Positions 34,963-45,000 of a stretch of 64,000 nt of DNA are shown piece by piece. The position numbers and the translations under genes were made by a program. The notes under the pieces are model-generated. The model made no database searches, was not told the DNA's origin, and saw only the letters and a program-made list of their open reading frames with translations. The stretch's first letter is position 1, and every line of letters starts with the position of its first letter. This stretch comes from Bacteroidaceae bacterium (GTDB taxonomy: Bacteria > Bacteroidota > Bacteroidia > Bacteroidales > Bacteroidaceae), in assembly GCA_017453465.1 (NCBI GenBank), contig JAFTEV010000033.1:27817-91816 (forward strand). The letters run 5' to 3'.

Positions 34963-37773
34963 CTATTTCACTAAAATCTTCTTCACGACACCATTCGTGT
35001 AACGGACAATGTTGATACCCTTCTGGAGTCCAAGCAGTGGAGCACCAGCCATAGAGTAAACAGCCTCAATCTCCATGCCGTCCAGCGAAGAGAGCGACTG
35101 AATGTCAGTGGCAACAGGGTCGGTCGTCGGGTTCAGCACGATAGAAGTAACCTTGGCTGTTGAACCCCAGTTCACCTTGATAGCATTGAGGTGAACATAC
35201 TTGTAAATAGAGAAGTCAACGTCAACATAACCGTCATCGCCAATCGTTGGTCTGAGTTCGTACCAGATGCTGGTGTCCTCTTCACGGTTGAAAATCACGC
35301 GGAGCGAAGCACCAGGTTCACCAAAGATACGCATCACTTCCGCGCCCGTGATGTTAGCATAGTCTGTGTTCGTAACATTGCTGCTACCATAGACCACGCC
35401 ACCGCTTTCCACCTCTGTGCCATACTCGGCAGCATCCCAGTAAGGATTGTTGCTGACAACAGTGGCAACAGGACCTACACCGCTCCAACTCTTGAACAAG
35501 TCTTTCGTCAGTTCAGTGTCAGAGAACTCATAGATTTCTGGTTGCTGGCTTGCCTCATACTCTGCTTGAGCTTTGGCGGCAGCCTCGGCCAGTGCAGCGA
35601 TTTCAGACTTCACGGCTTCGGCCTGAGCCTTCACTTCGTCCAGCTTCTCGGCAAGAGTTACTTCGTCGTAAGCCTGGGCAACAGCCTCTTCCAGAGCGGC
35701 AACATTCTGAGCCACGGCTGCAACGCCTTCTTCCTGGGCAGCAGCCACCTCAGCAGCATAGCCAGCGATGGCTTCCTTCACAGCCTCCAACTCGGCCTTC
35801 ACTGTATTAACCTGCTCGTCAGCCTCAGCCTTGGCAGCTTCGTTAGCAGCAATCTTGGCCTGTTCAGCCTGCTCAGCCTCGTATGCAGCCTGTGCAGCAG
35901 CAGCAGCAGCCAGATAGCTCACAAAGTCATTCTTCACTGTCTCGATGTCGGCCTTAATCTCGTCCATCTTCTCAGGCAATGTCAATGCAGCATAGTTCTC
36001 GGCCACCTTCGTAGCAAGAGCAGCCACCTCCTGATTCAGAGCCTCGGTCTGTTCTGCCATAGCGTCCTTCACTTCCTGAGCATAGCCATCCACAGTCTGC
36101 GCAGCAGCATCAATGGCTTCCTGATTCTCTGCCAGAATAGCCTGCAACTCAGCCATGGCAGCCTCGTTAGCAGCAATTTGAGCCTGTTTAGCCTCGTATG
36201 CAGCTTGCAATTCAGCAGCAGTAGCAACAGCGGCGGCAATCTCAGTCTCAATAGCGGCGGCAACAGCCTCAATGCTATCCATCTGGGCAGCCAATGTCAC
36301 ATCAGCGTAAGCAGCAGCCACACCCTGGCTGAGCGTGTCGATGTCAGCGGCAATAGCCTCCAGGCCATCAGCCATGGCAGCAACCACTGTCGTGTCAGCA
36401 AACGCCTTGATAGAATCCGTTACAGCAGCAAGGTCAGCCTTCAGCGTATCAACCAAAGCCGTAGCAACACCATAGAGAGAATCGTTGACCACTTCGGCAG
36501 CGTCCACTGGGGCGTAGAAGATTGTGATGGTCTTCATGCGGAAGTGACCACTGGCTGTATTTGTGTTTGTGAAAGTGACCTCCTTGGCCAAACCCTCCCA
36601 AGTCGTGCCCGACAGCGTACCCTCGCTGGCAGCAAGGTCTGTGGCAGCGTGCTTGTTCAGCTCATAGTCGAAGACCATCTTCTCAATCTTCTTGTCGGAA
36701 GAAACCGTCAGCGTGTTGCCGCCATAGAGACGGACAGCCTTGTTCGATTCATAATAAGCAGGAGCCGAAGAACCCGTACCCTTCGACAGCGTGGCAGCAG
36801 CAGAGCCGTCAGCAGCAGTGGCAGTCTCCACCACCTGCGCATTCTCATAGCCCTGGGCAGCAAAGTCGATGGTAGCCTTCTCTACAGGAGCAGCCTCCTC
36901 GAAAGTCACATTCACCCTGAAATCCTCGAAGACCGTAGTCACGGCAGCAGCATTCGTCGAGCGAACACCCGAAACCAGAATCTCGCCACCCTCGGCACCC
37001 TCGGCAGCAGCCTCCACCGTCAGGGTGATGATTTCGCCCTCGTCGGCCAGCACCGTAGAACTCAAGCTGTAGAGCACAACCAGCACCCTGCTGCCATCAT
37101 CAGTCAGGCTGGCATCAATCACGTGGTCACCCACATTCTCGCCTACCTCGCCCTTCACGAAAGCAAGACCTTCGGGCAGCGTCACATAGAAGTTCACGCC
37201 CGTATATTTGCCCGTCGCATCAGCCATGAGGCAGAAGCTAACCGTCTTCTGCTCACCCCTGCCAATGGTGAAGTCCTCCACCGAGAGCAGACCAGCCGCA
37301 GCGGGAGCACCCTCGAAAGTCACGTTCACCTTGAAGTCATCGAAGGGATACGCAACAGCCGCTGCATCCGTAGCGCGAACCGCAGACACCTGAATTTCGC
37401 CCTTCGCGGGGACATCCGCAGCAGCCTCCACCGTCAGGGTGATGATTTCGCCCTCGTCGGCCAGCACCGAAGAAGACGGACTATAAAGCATCACGCCCAC
37501 CGTGCCGTCAGCCTTCGGCACAGCAGTAATCACATGGTCAGCCACGTTCTCGCCCACTTCGCCCTCCACGAAAGAAAGCCCCTCCGGGAGCGTCACGTCA
37601 AAACTCACGCCCGTATATCTGCCCGTCGCAGCCGCAGCCAAGTTGAAGCTGACAGCCTTCTGCTCACCGGCACCGATGGTGAAGTCCTCCACAGAGACAA
37701 GCCCCTGTGCACCCGCTGCCATTCCCCAGGCCAGGAACAGCAGACTACTCAATATAAACTTAATCCTATTCAT
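34963..37773 (-). CDS. T9SS-exported protein with two cohesin-like domains and an Ala-rich helical stalk
   Basis: The 936-residue protein has a signal peptide (to GMAAGAQ). Residues about 24-155 and 160-295 are two copies of a beta-sandwich (VEDFTIGAGEQKAVSFNL, YTGVSFDVTLPEGLSFV, LADEGEIITLTVEAAA) of the cohesin-like type. A beta-rich domain (about 300-430) precedes some 330 residues of Ala/Glu/Gln-rich helix with repeats such as LPEKMDEIKADIETVK, predicted coiled coil. Another beta domain follows. The final GINIVRYTNGVVKKILVK fits a T9SS type A sorting tail. The gene lies 13 bases after the cohesin/dockerin gene, so they are cotranscribed. It is probably a surface stalk or scaffold; no catalytic motif is seen. 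Confidence 0.8.
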   Translation of the reverse strand: MNRIKFILSSLLFLAWGMAAGAQGLVSVEDFTIGAGEQKAVSFNLAAAATGRYTGVSFDVTLPEGLSFVEGEVGENVADHVITAVPKADGTVGVMLYSPSSSVLADEGEIITLTVEAAADVPAKGEIQVSAVRATDAAAVAYPFDDFKVNVTFEGAPAAAGLLSVEDFTIGRGEQKTVSFCLMADATGKYTGVNFYVTLPEGLAFVKGEVGENVGDHVIDASLTDDGSRVLVVLYSLSSTVLADEGEIITLTVEAAAEGAEGGEILVSGVRSTNAAAVTTVFEDFRVNVTFEEAAPVEKATIDFAAQGYENAQVVETATAADGSAAATLSKGTGSSAPAYYESNKAVRLYGGNTLTVSSDKKIEKMVFDYELNKHAATDLAASEGTLSGTTWEGLAKEVTFTNTNTASGHFRMKTITIFYAPVDAAEVVNDSLYGVATALVDTLKADLAAVTDSIKAFADTTVVAAMADGLEAIAADIDTLSQGVAAAYADVTLAAQMDSIEAVAAAIETEIAAAVATAAELQAAYEAKQAQIAANEAAMAELQAILAENQEAIDAAAQTVDGYAQEVKDAMAEQTEALNQEVAALATKVAENYAALTLPEKMDEIKADIETVKNDFVSYLAAAAAAQAAYEAEQAEQAKIAANEAAKAEADEQVNTVKAELEAVKEAIAGYAAEVAAAQEEGVAAVAQNVAALEEAVAQAYDEVTLAEKLDEVKAQAEAVKSEIAALAEAAAKAQAEYEASQQPEIYEFSDTELTKDLFKSWSGVGPVATVVSNNPYWDAAEYGTEVESGGVVYGSSNVTNTDYANITGAEVMRIFGEPGASLRVIFNREEDTSIWYELRPTIGDDGYVDVDFSIYKYVHLNAIKVNWGSTAKVTSIVLNPTTDPVATDIQSLSSLDGMEIEAVYSMAGAPLLGLQKGINIVRYTNGVVKKILVK

Positions 37774-37786
37774 GATTCAAACAATT

Positions 37787-38890
37787 TTATTTCTTCATCA
37801 AGTTAATCAGATACTGAATGTCAGCCACATTGATTTCGCCGTCGCCGTTCACGTCAAACTTCACATCCCCGCTGCCATCCTTCCAGGCATTGATGACAGC
37901 CTGAATGTCGGCAACGCTCACTTCGCCGTCGCCCGTCAGGTCGCCCTCAATCGTTTCCGGTTCAGTCACAACCTTGACAGGAACAACAGCCGAGCCTTCA
38001 AGGGTGTATGAAGTGCTGGTCTCGTTGCTCAAGGTCACATTCTTCACCTCAATCTGGGCATCCTCAGCCGTCTCGCCTGTAGCCTTCACGATGAAAGAGA
38101 AGACAGCACCCGTCGAACCCTCAAAGTTTTCAAGCGTGATGGAAGAAATCAAAATCTTGTAACCACCCTCAATTGGGTTGCTGACAATCGTCGTGTTCAT
38201 CGACAAGCGGTCCGTGTAGCCAAAGAGTTCGCCCTCTTCGTCTTCCACAAGCTCCAGGCCAGCAGGAATCATCACTTCTGCCGAAAGCCCGTTGATGTCA
38301 ACATCGTTGCTCAGCAGCACATTGACTTTCTGCGTCTGCTCCAACTCCAGTTCAACGCTTTCCACATCCACCGAGAACTTGCCCACGTATGCCGAAACCG
38401 TAGCCGAATAGTCGGCCATCACGATTTCCTTCGATTCAGCAGCCGTATTGTCACTGCCGACAATGCTCCGAATCGTAATCCTTCCACTCTTGAATGTCTT
38501 GGCAGCAGCCACATCAATAGTAAACAACGCACCCTCGTTCAGCTTGATGGCAGACTTGGCAGGGTCGGTTGCATTCTCCAAAATCACGAAACGCTGCGTC
38601 GTACCGTTGATGGCAGATTTTGTCAGCGAATGACTGCTGCGAGTGATGCGGCTAAGATTCTTCACGGGTTCGCCCACGAAGGACAAGCCTGCAGGCATTA
38701 CCACATCAAACTGCAATGAAGAAATGGCATCCTCATTATCCATATATACAGCAATAGTTTTCTGCTCGCCCGGATTGATAGAGAAATCCTCCATGTAAAC
38801 CCTGTTCTCGGCCAGCACACTGGCAGCGAAAGCCATCAGCAGCACCAGCACACTGAAAACTCTCCTTGCGATGTAAATATTTCCTTTCAT
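37787..38890 (-). CDS. Secreted protein with two cohesin-like domains and a C-terminal dockerin
   Basis: The 367-residue protein has a signal peptide (ending SVLA). Two cohesin-like sandwiches follow at about 30-165 (MEDFSINPGEQKTIAVYMDN, LQFDVVMPAGLSFVGE) and 168-300 (LSAEVMIPAGLELVED). The C-terminus is a textbook type I dockerin: GDLTGDGEVSVADIQAVINA and DVNGDGEINVADIQYLINLM each give a calcium-binding loop plus helix. Carrying both cohesin-like and dockerin modules, it could act as an adaptor between partners. Unlike its two neighbours it has no T9SS tail, so it may reach the surface by binding them. That is inferred. Confidence 0.8.
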   Translation of the reverse strand: MKGNIYIARRVFSVLVLLMAFAASVLAENRVYMEDFSINPGEQKTIAVYMDNEDAISSLQFDVVMPAGLSFVGEPVKNLSRITRSSHSLTKSAINGTTQRFVILENATDPAKSAIKLNEGALFTIDVAAAKTFKSGRITIRSIVGSDNTAAESKEIVMADYSATVSAYVGKFSVDVESVELELEQTQKVNVLLSNDVDINGLSAEVMIPAGLELVEDEEGELFGYTDRLSMNTTIVSNPIEGGYKILISSITLENFEGSTGAVFSFIVKATGETAEDAQIEVKNVTLSNETSTSYTLEGSAVVPVKVVTEPETIEGDLTGDGEVSVADIQAVINAWKDGSGDVKFDVNGDGEINVADIQYLINLMKK

Positions 38891-38942
38891 ATACTTTCTT
38901 TAGCTTTAAGTCGTTTATTAATAAATTAAGAAAAGAGGGGAA

Positions 38943-38985
38943 GGCATGGCAGACGCAGAAAGTCTGTTCCCTTGTCTGCCACGCC
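38943..38985 (-). terminator. Terminator after the giant surface protein gene
   Basis: Arms GGCATGGCAGAC (38943-38954) and GTCTGCCACGCC (38974-38985) pair at 11 of 12 positions. On the minus strand a CTCTTTTCTTAATTT run follows. Some read-through would still supply the two downstream genes. Confidence 0.7.
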
Positions 38986-39007
38986 CCGTCAAAAAAGAGA
39001 GTCTTCT

Positions 39008-42000
39008 TTACTTCACGAGCACCTTCTCGGTCGTTCCGTCTTGGTGGCGGATGATGTTGATGCCCTTCTTCAGCGCATTCATCAACTGACCGCCCACGCT
39101 GTAGATGGTAGAAGTAACCTTCTCGGTAGCCGTCAGCTCAGTGATGCCCGTAGCATCTTCGCCGACTACGCTGCCCAGCCTGTAAGAGCGAGCTGCCGCA
39201 TCCGTGAAGATGGCATTCTCTACTGCCACCTGACCGCCGCTGTAGCCAGCCGACACCTCTACATCGAGTACCAAGAGGGCCACCTCCGTGTTCAGGAACT
39301 CATTATTCTCAATCGTAGAAATCAATACGCGGTGAGCACCGTTCTCCAGGTCGTTAGAGAGCAGTTCGTGGCCATTGGCGCGAGAAGTCAGGCTCTCGCC
39401 TACCACCTTCACACCCTCAGGCAGCACGATGTCCATCTGGGCACCCACGTAACTCTTCGTGCCAGCGAGCGCGATGACAATCTGCTGCTTCGTGCCAGTG
39501 CCGATGGCGGCGATGGAGATGGCATCCGAGTTGTCTGCTGTAGCAAAGCGAGACTTCGCAGCATTTGTCCATGGCCATGTCGTGTTGCCGCTCATGATGT
39601 AGCTTGCAACACCCGTCACATCGGCAATGGTAACCTCACCATCACCATTCACATCGGCTGCATAGAACTTAGAGTCGGTAGGCTCAACCTTCGTGATGTC
39701 CAGAGCAATGTTGCGGATAGCCGAGTAGTCAGCCACGTTCACCTTGCCGTTGTGGTCAACGTCACCCTTGATGTAGCTCTTGTCCTCTACATCCTTTGCG
39801 TAAGCTTCTACCTCAGCAGCAAGCTCTGCGGCGCGGTCCATGATGGCAGGATATTCCTCCATGTAAACAACCTCCTTGCCGAATGATGTGATATTGCCGT
39901 TTTCATCGACATTTTCAATCTTTACGCCGTTTATGTCACTATAGACATAGAGACTGTTTGCATTGTAGTTGTAGGTTGTCAAACTGGACACATTATTGTG
40001 CAAAGTACTATATGTTCCATTGAGTGCACTTTCATCTGCAACAGTATATTTCTTAATACGCTGTGTATTATATGCCGTAGTCAATGCCGCAGAAACAGCA
40101 GAAACGGTATTAGAAGCATTGTAGAAAGCAAGATCTTGCTCCAAAACAGAGATTTCACCCTTAATGGAAGCCTCATCGTTCATGTCATCCACATCGCCAA
40201 TCTTGTCCGAAGCCTTAAGCTTATAGCCTGCGTTCTTAGCATCAACGTAATCACGCCAATCTTTAATTTGGGCTGTAATCTCAGCATAGCTGTATTCACG
40301 CCAAGTTTTGTAAGTCTTATAAATTGGATTATCATCCTCATCATAACCTTCTATCCTTGGCTTATCTACAACCTGTTGATACTTATACTCAGCTGCTGCT
40401 GCATTCACATCAGCAAGAGCCTTGTCAAGCTTGTCGAGGACATCGGTGAGTTCTGCATACTTGGCATCGTTGATGTCGTATGGTGCTTCGTCTGAAGCAA
40501 TCTCGCTGTCAAGATCAACGTAAACGTCTGCTACCTTAGCTGCCGAAGTCAAGTTGTTCTCAGCATAGAGCAGAACAGTCTTGTCTGCAACCTCCTGATC
40601 GAGTTCTGCCTGAGCAGCCTCAATAGCTGCCTTCAGTTCATCGACAGCACCCTGATATGTATCCACTACAGGTTCGTGGCAGTCTGCCAACTGAGCTGTG
40701 AGGGCATCGTAAGTTGCCTGCAAGCCATCGATGGCAGTCTGTACCTCCTGCTGGGCAGTAGCGGATGCAGCCTTGTCATAGATTTCAGCCAACTCATACT
40801 TGGTCTGGCCAATGGCTTTTTCGAGAGCAAGGTAAGCAGCATGAGTTTCCTCGGCTGTAGCCTTGACTGGCTTCGTCGTGTCGTCATTGCCGTTCTTATC
40901 CTTTTCATAGATTGGCAGACCATCTTCATCAACCTTACCAGTCTGGAAGTCACGAGCAATGGCTGCATTTTCCTTTGTATAGCCAGCGATGATGTCCTTG
41001 TACTTGTCAATCTCTTCGTTCTCAATGTCAGCAGCTGTGGCCTTGTCATAATCGTTCATCAACTGGCCAATTTCAACGCTGATGGCAGCTTCCTCAGCAT
41101 CAATAGCGGATGCTATGATGCCTTCAATAGCATTGAGCTGGGTATTGCAAGCATTCTCAATGATAGCCTTATTGGCACTGGCAATACCTTCACCACTATA
41201 GAAGAGTGCGGCTGCTGTCAAACCGTCAATTTCGCTCTGAACGGTATTGAGACGGTCGTTCAGGTTGTCGTTGTGTTCAACGAGGAGTGAGCCTACATAG
41301 TCTTTAGCGCCAGCAAGAGCATCCTGTACTCCCTGGATGGACTCCCGCATGGCTATGTATGCAAGGTCGTTGGAGTGGTAAGCCTGGTCTTCATCGTATG
41401 CAGCCCAGTATGTACTTGTATGAGTCTCCTTGATGTCCTTGCCATTCTTGTCCTTGCCAACAACTTGTTCATCGTAGTCTCCAATGAAGTTGTTAAGGAT
41501 GTTGTATGCGCTGCTGTAGTTTGCAAACTTTTCACCAGCCTTGATCTTGCCCCATGCGGTAGCGGCCTTGTCAATGCTATTGGCAACGAAGTCTGCATAG
41601 CTGTCTGTATATGCACCAAGAGTGCCGTCTTCAGCAACGAACTTGGCAATGGCTTCAGCCTCCGCAGCAGCAAGTGTGCGGGCTGCACCGATGTTGCTGT
41701 TCCATGCGGTAGCGGCAGCGGTCTCTTTGTCGGCAGCCAGCTTCGTGTCGATAGTTGCAAAGTTGGGCAGGATGGTGTTGTCAAGAATGTATGCAAAGTC
41801 TTGCGCATTCTTGCTCTTTTCAGCATTGTCAAGAATAGTCTTCACGTCGGCCACAGCCGCGCGAGCGTCCTTGTCGCTGTAGCCAAGTGCCTCCTTGATG
41901 GCGGTAACGGCAGCTTCGTACTTCTGGTTGGCGTTTTTGTATTCTGTCTGATAGGTTGCCAGAGCTATCGTGTTCACCTCGTCGGTATAGGTCTTTGCCA

Positions 42001-45000
42001 GGTCTTCCACCTCTGCCTGATACTTCTCGGCTTTCTGCTTCCACGCTTCTTCTGCATCGAAGAGGGCAGGAGCACTGGTTGCCTGATAATCGGCATTGGC
42101 ATCGGCCTTGAGCTGACGAATCATGCCAGCATATTCGTAGATACCGCCCTCGCCTGTGACATCCAGCAATGTCTGTGTTGCAGCTGGGCCAGAGGCATAC
42201 GAGAGCTTGCTCAGCATCGTGATCAGGTTCACGTTCTCTGTGTAAGACTCTGTGAGTGTCTTGTAGGCAGCATCGAAGGCTTCCTTGCGCGTAGCGTTGT
42301 CGGCGGCAATGGCAGCCTTGTAGGTGTCGTTCCAGCCATCGGCAAGTTGCTTGAGTGCATTGTCAATCTTGGTGAGCTGCTCTTCAAGGGCAGACTTGTT
42401 CGTGTCGCTCTTGCCGGCAGCAAAGGCTTCAGATACAGCCTTGTCGTAAGCGGCGAGGTCGTTCTTGGCCTGAGCGAGGGTGGCAATGGCTGCTTCGTGA
42501 GCCGTGGAAGTCTCGTCGTTGGTGATTTCAGCGAAAAGGTCGTCCCATACTTCCAGAGTGCTTTTAGATGCAGCAACCTGGTCGTTGTGAGCCTTTTCGT
42601 TAGCCTCGGCCAGTGCCTTCAGGCCCTCGATGTTTGCCTTCACGTTGGCCAAACGAGACTGGAGAGAACTGAGGTTCTTCACCATGTTCTTGCTGGTGTC
42701 GGTGTATCTCTTGTCGTCCTTCGTAGTACCAGGATAGAGAGGAGCCGTCTTCTTCGAGTCGCCATAGAGTGCTATTCTTGCTTCATTAGCTGCGACCTGG
42801 GCTGACAGGATGCTTTTGTATTCATTCTGATACTTTTGAAGTTCACTATTGAAGAATGTAAGACCTGCACCAGTTGCAACCTCGCTGATACCATTCTTTG
42901 CAGCAGTAATAGCTGCAGGCACATCAGCTGTGGCAATAGCCGCTTCGAAGGTATTGTTTGCAGTAGCATTATCCGATTCATTGGCAGCCAGTGTTCTGAG
43001 CTGGTTGACGGCACTCTTGATGGCCACGATGCGGTTGTCGAAACCAGGAGTTGTTACCTTACCGTCCTTGTCCTTGACATCCTGACGGTCAGCACGAACT
43101 GTTTCAGCTGCAAAAGAGGCTGCGAGGTTGGAGGTGACAGCATTAATCAGACTCTGCTGACCCTGAACTTCAGCATCAAAACGATTGGCAACATCGGGGG
43201 CGAGCAACTGGGCAATGCTCTTGTACTCAACCTCATTGTATGTACCACCATTCAGCAGGGCGGAAACTTCGGCCAGTGCATCTTGAACTGCAACGTTTGC
43301 AAGCTTTTCTGCCTCGTATGCTTCCTTGGCAGAACTTGCATCGTTCAGCAACTTGTTGTAGTCAGCCTCAATGGTCACAAGGTCTTGCTGAATCTCTGCG
43401 AGCAGAGCGATGGCTTCAGCATCGTCGGTAGAGGCCTTTGCATTGCCAATCTTGGTGTTCTGGTCGGTGAGCTTGGTCTGGATGGCGTCCTTCTGGGTGT
43501 TCAGGGCTTTGTACTTCAGGCCGAATGTGTCAGCATCGTAATCGGCGGGCAACTGAATCACACCGACGCGGCGCTCAGCCTCGGCAAGCAGACGTGCTTT
43601 GGCAGCGGCCAGCTGTGCTTCGTTCCATGCTGTTTCGTTGTCTGGATAGAGGGTTTCCAGATTCTTCACTGCTGTAGAGATTGTCGGGTCAATGGTGATG
43701 GCAGTCAGATTCTCTGGAGCCTTCTGGTCAGCTACAATTTGCAGCGAATCTACGTGTGCGCCGTCGCTCAATGTGAGAGCACCATTGAGAGCTGCTTGAA
43801 TCTTGGCAATGGCAGCGGCGTATTCGCTGATGGCTGTAGCGTATGACTTGCCTGTAAGCACATCGTTGCCCGTCTTGCCTTGACCTGCAAGTTCGGCAGC
43901 ATCAATCGTTACATCCTTGTTGGTGGCAGTGCCGACAAGACCTGGAGTAGCAGCCTGAGTCACGTTGCCATTTTTGTCCTTCACCTCTGGTGTGCCGTTG
44001 AGTTTTGCATCGTAGTCAACAAGAGCGGCAGCAATCGCGTTGTAGGCAGTGATAGCGTTTTGGGCGGCAGTCAGATAGTTGTTGATGTCGTTAGTGATGT
44101 CGGCGACGCCCTTGGTTGTCTGCTTGCCATCTTTGTCAAATACACCGGCTTGCAGATTTTCGGTATTGAACTTCTGGGCTGTGCCTGTGCCGTCCACCTT
44201 GTAAGCGGCCTTGGCAGCTTCGGTCAAGGCATCGATGGCGTTCTGGATGGCGGTTTCTGTTGCACCGAAGCGACCGTTTGTAGTGTACTTTCCGTCGGTA
44301 GATTTGAGGTCGTGAACACCAGTCTTGTTCTTGTTGGTCGATGCGTTGTTGAACGCAGTCTGCAGGTCGGCAATGGCTTTCAGTGTAGCGTTGTTGGCGT
44401 CGTATTCGGCAATAGCCTTGTCGGTCTTGGCCTTCAGGTCGCTGATGGCCTTCTCGATAGTTGTCTTGTCGGCCTGATAGTTCTCGCAATATGGGCTTTC
44501 AGCAGCAATGGTGTGAGCCTTGTTGGCTGCATTCACATTGGCCTGCAGGTCGGCAATCTGTTGCTTAATGGCATCGATTGCGCTTTGATAGGCAGCAGTG
44601 ACACTGGGACGATTGTCTTTAGGGAACGCAGCGTTTGGTGTTGATATTGGCGTAGTCACATCAGCAGCCAACTTGTCCGTCAATGTCTTAACATCGGCAC
44701 ATGCAACAATGTAGTTAGAACGGAGGGTTCCTTCGGCAGGATTCTCCACTGTGCCCACCTTGCTTTCGTACTCATTATAAACAGTTGGCAGACCAGCTTC
44801 TGCTTCGGCCAAAGCTGCCAAATACTCAGTCTGTGTGTCTGCATTGGCCTCGCCAGCATCATACTTGGCCTTGTTTTCCTTCTCGACATTTGCGATGTCG
44901 CGTGAATAGTTGTTCAGGTCGCTAAGAGCCTTTACGTAGGTGTCGGTGTAAATGCTACCGTCTGTTGCACCTGCAAGCAGGTCGTAAAGACGGGCGGCTT

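Noticed and set aside
35191-37806. 871-codon plus-strand frame opposite the Ala-rich secreted protein
   Set aside because: The frame is open because alanine and glutamate codons on the other strand avoid stops. It is Ser/Leu-rich and has no start signals or domains.
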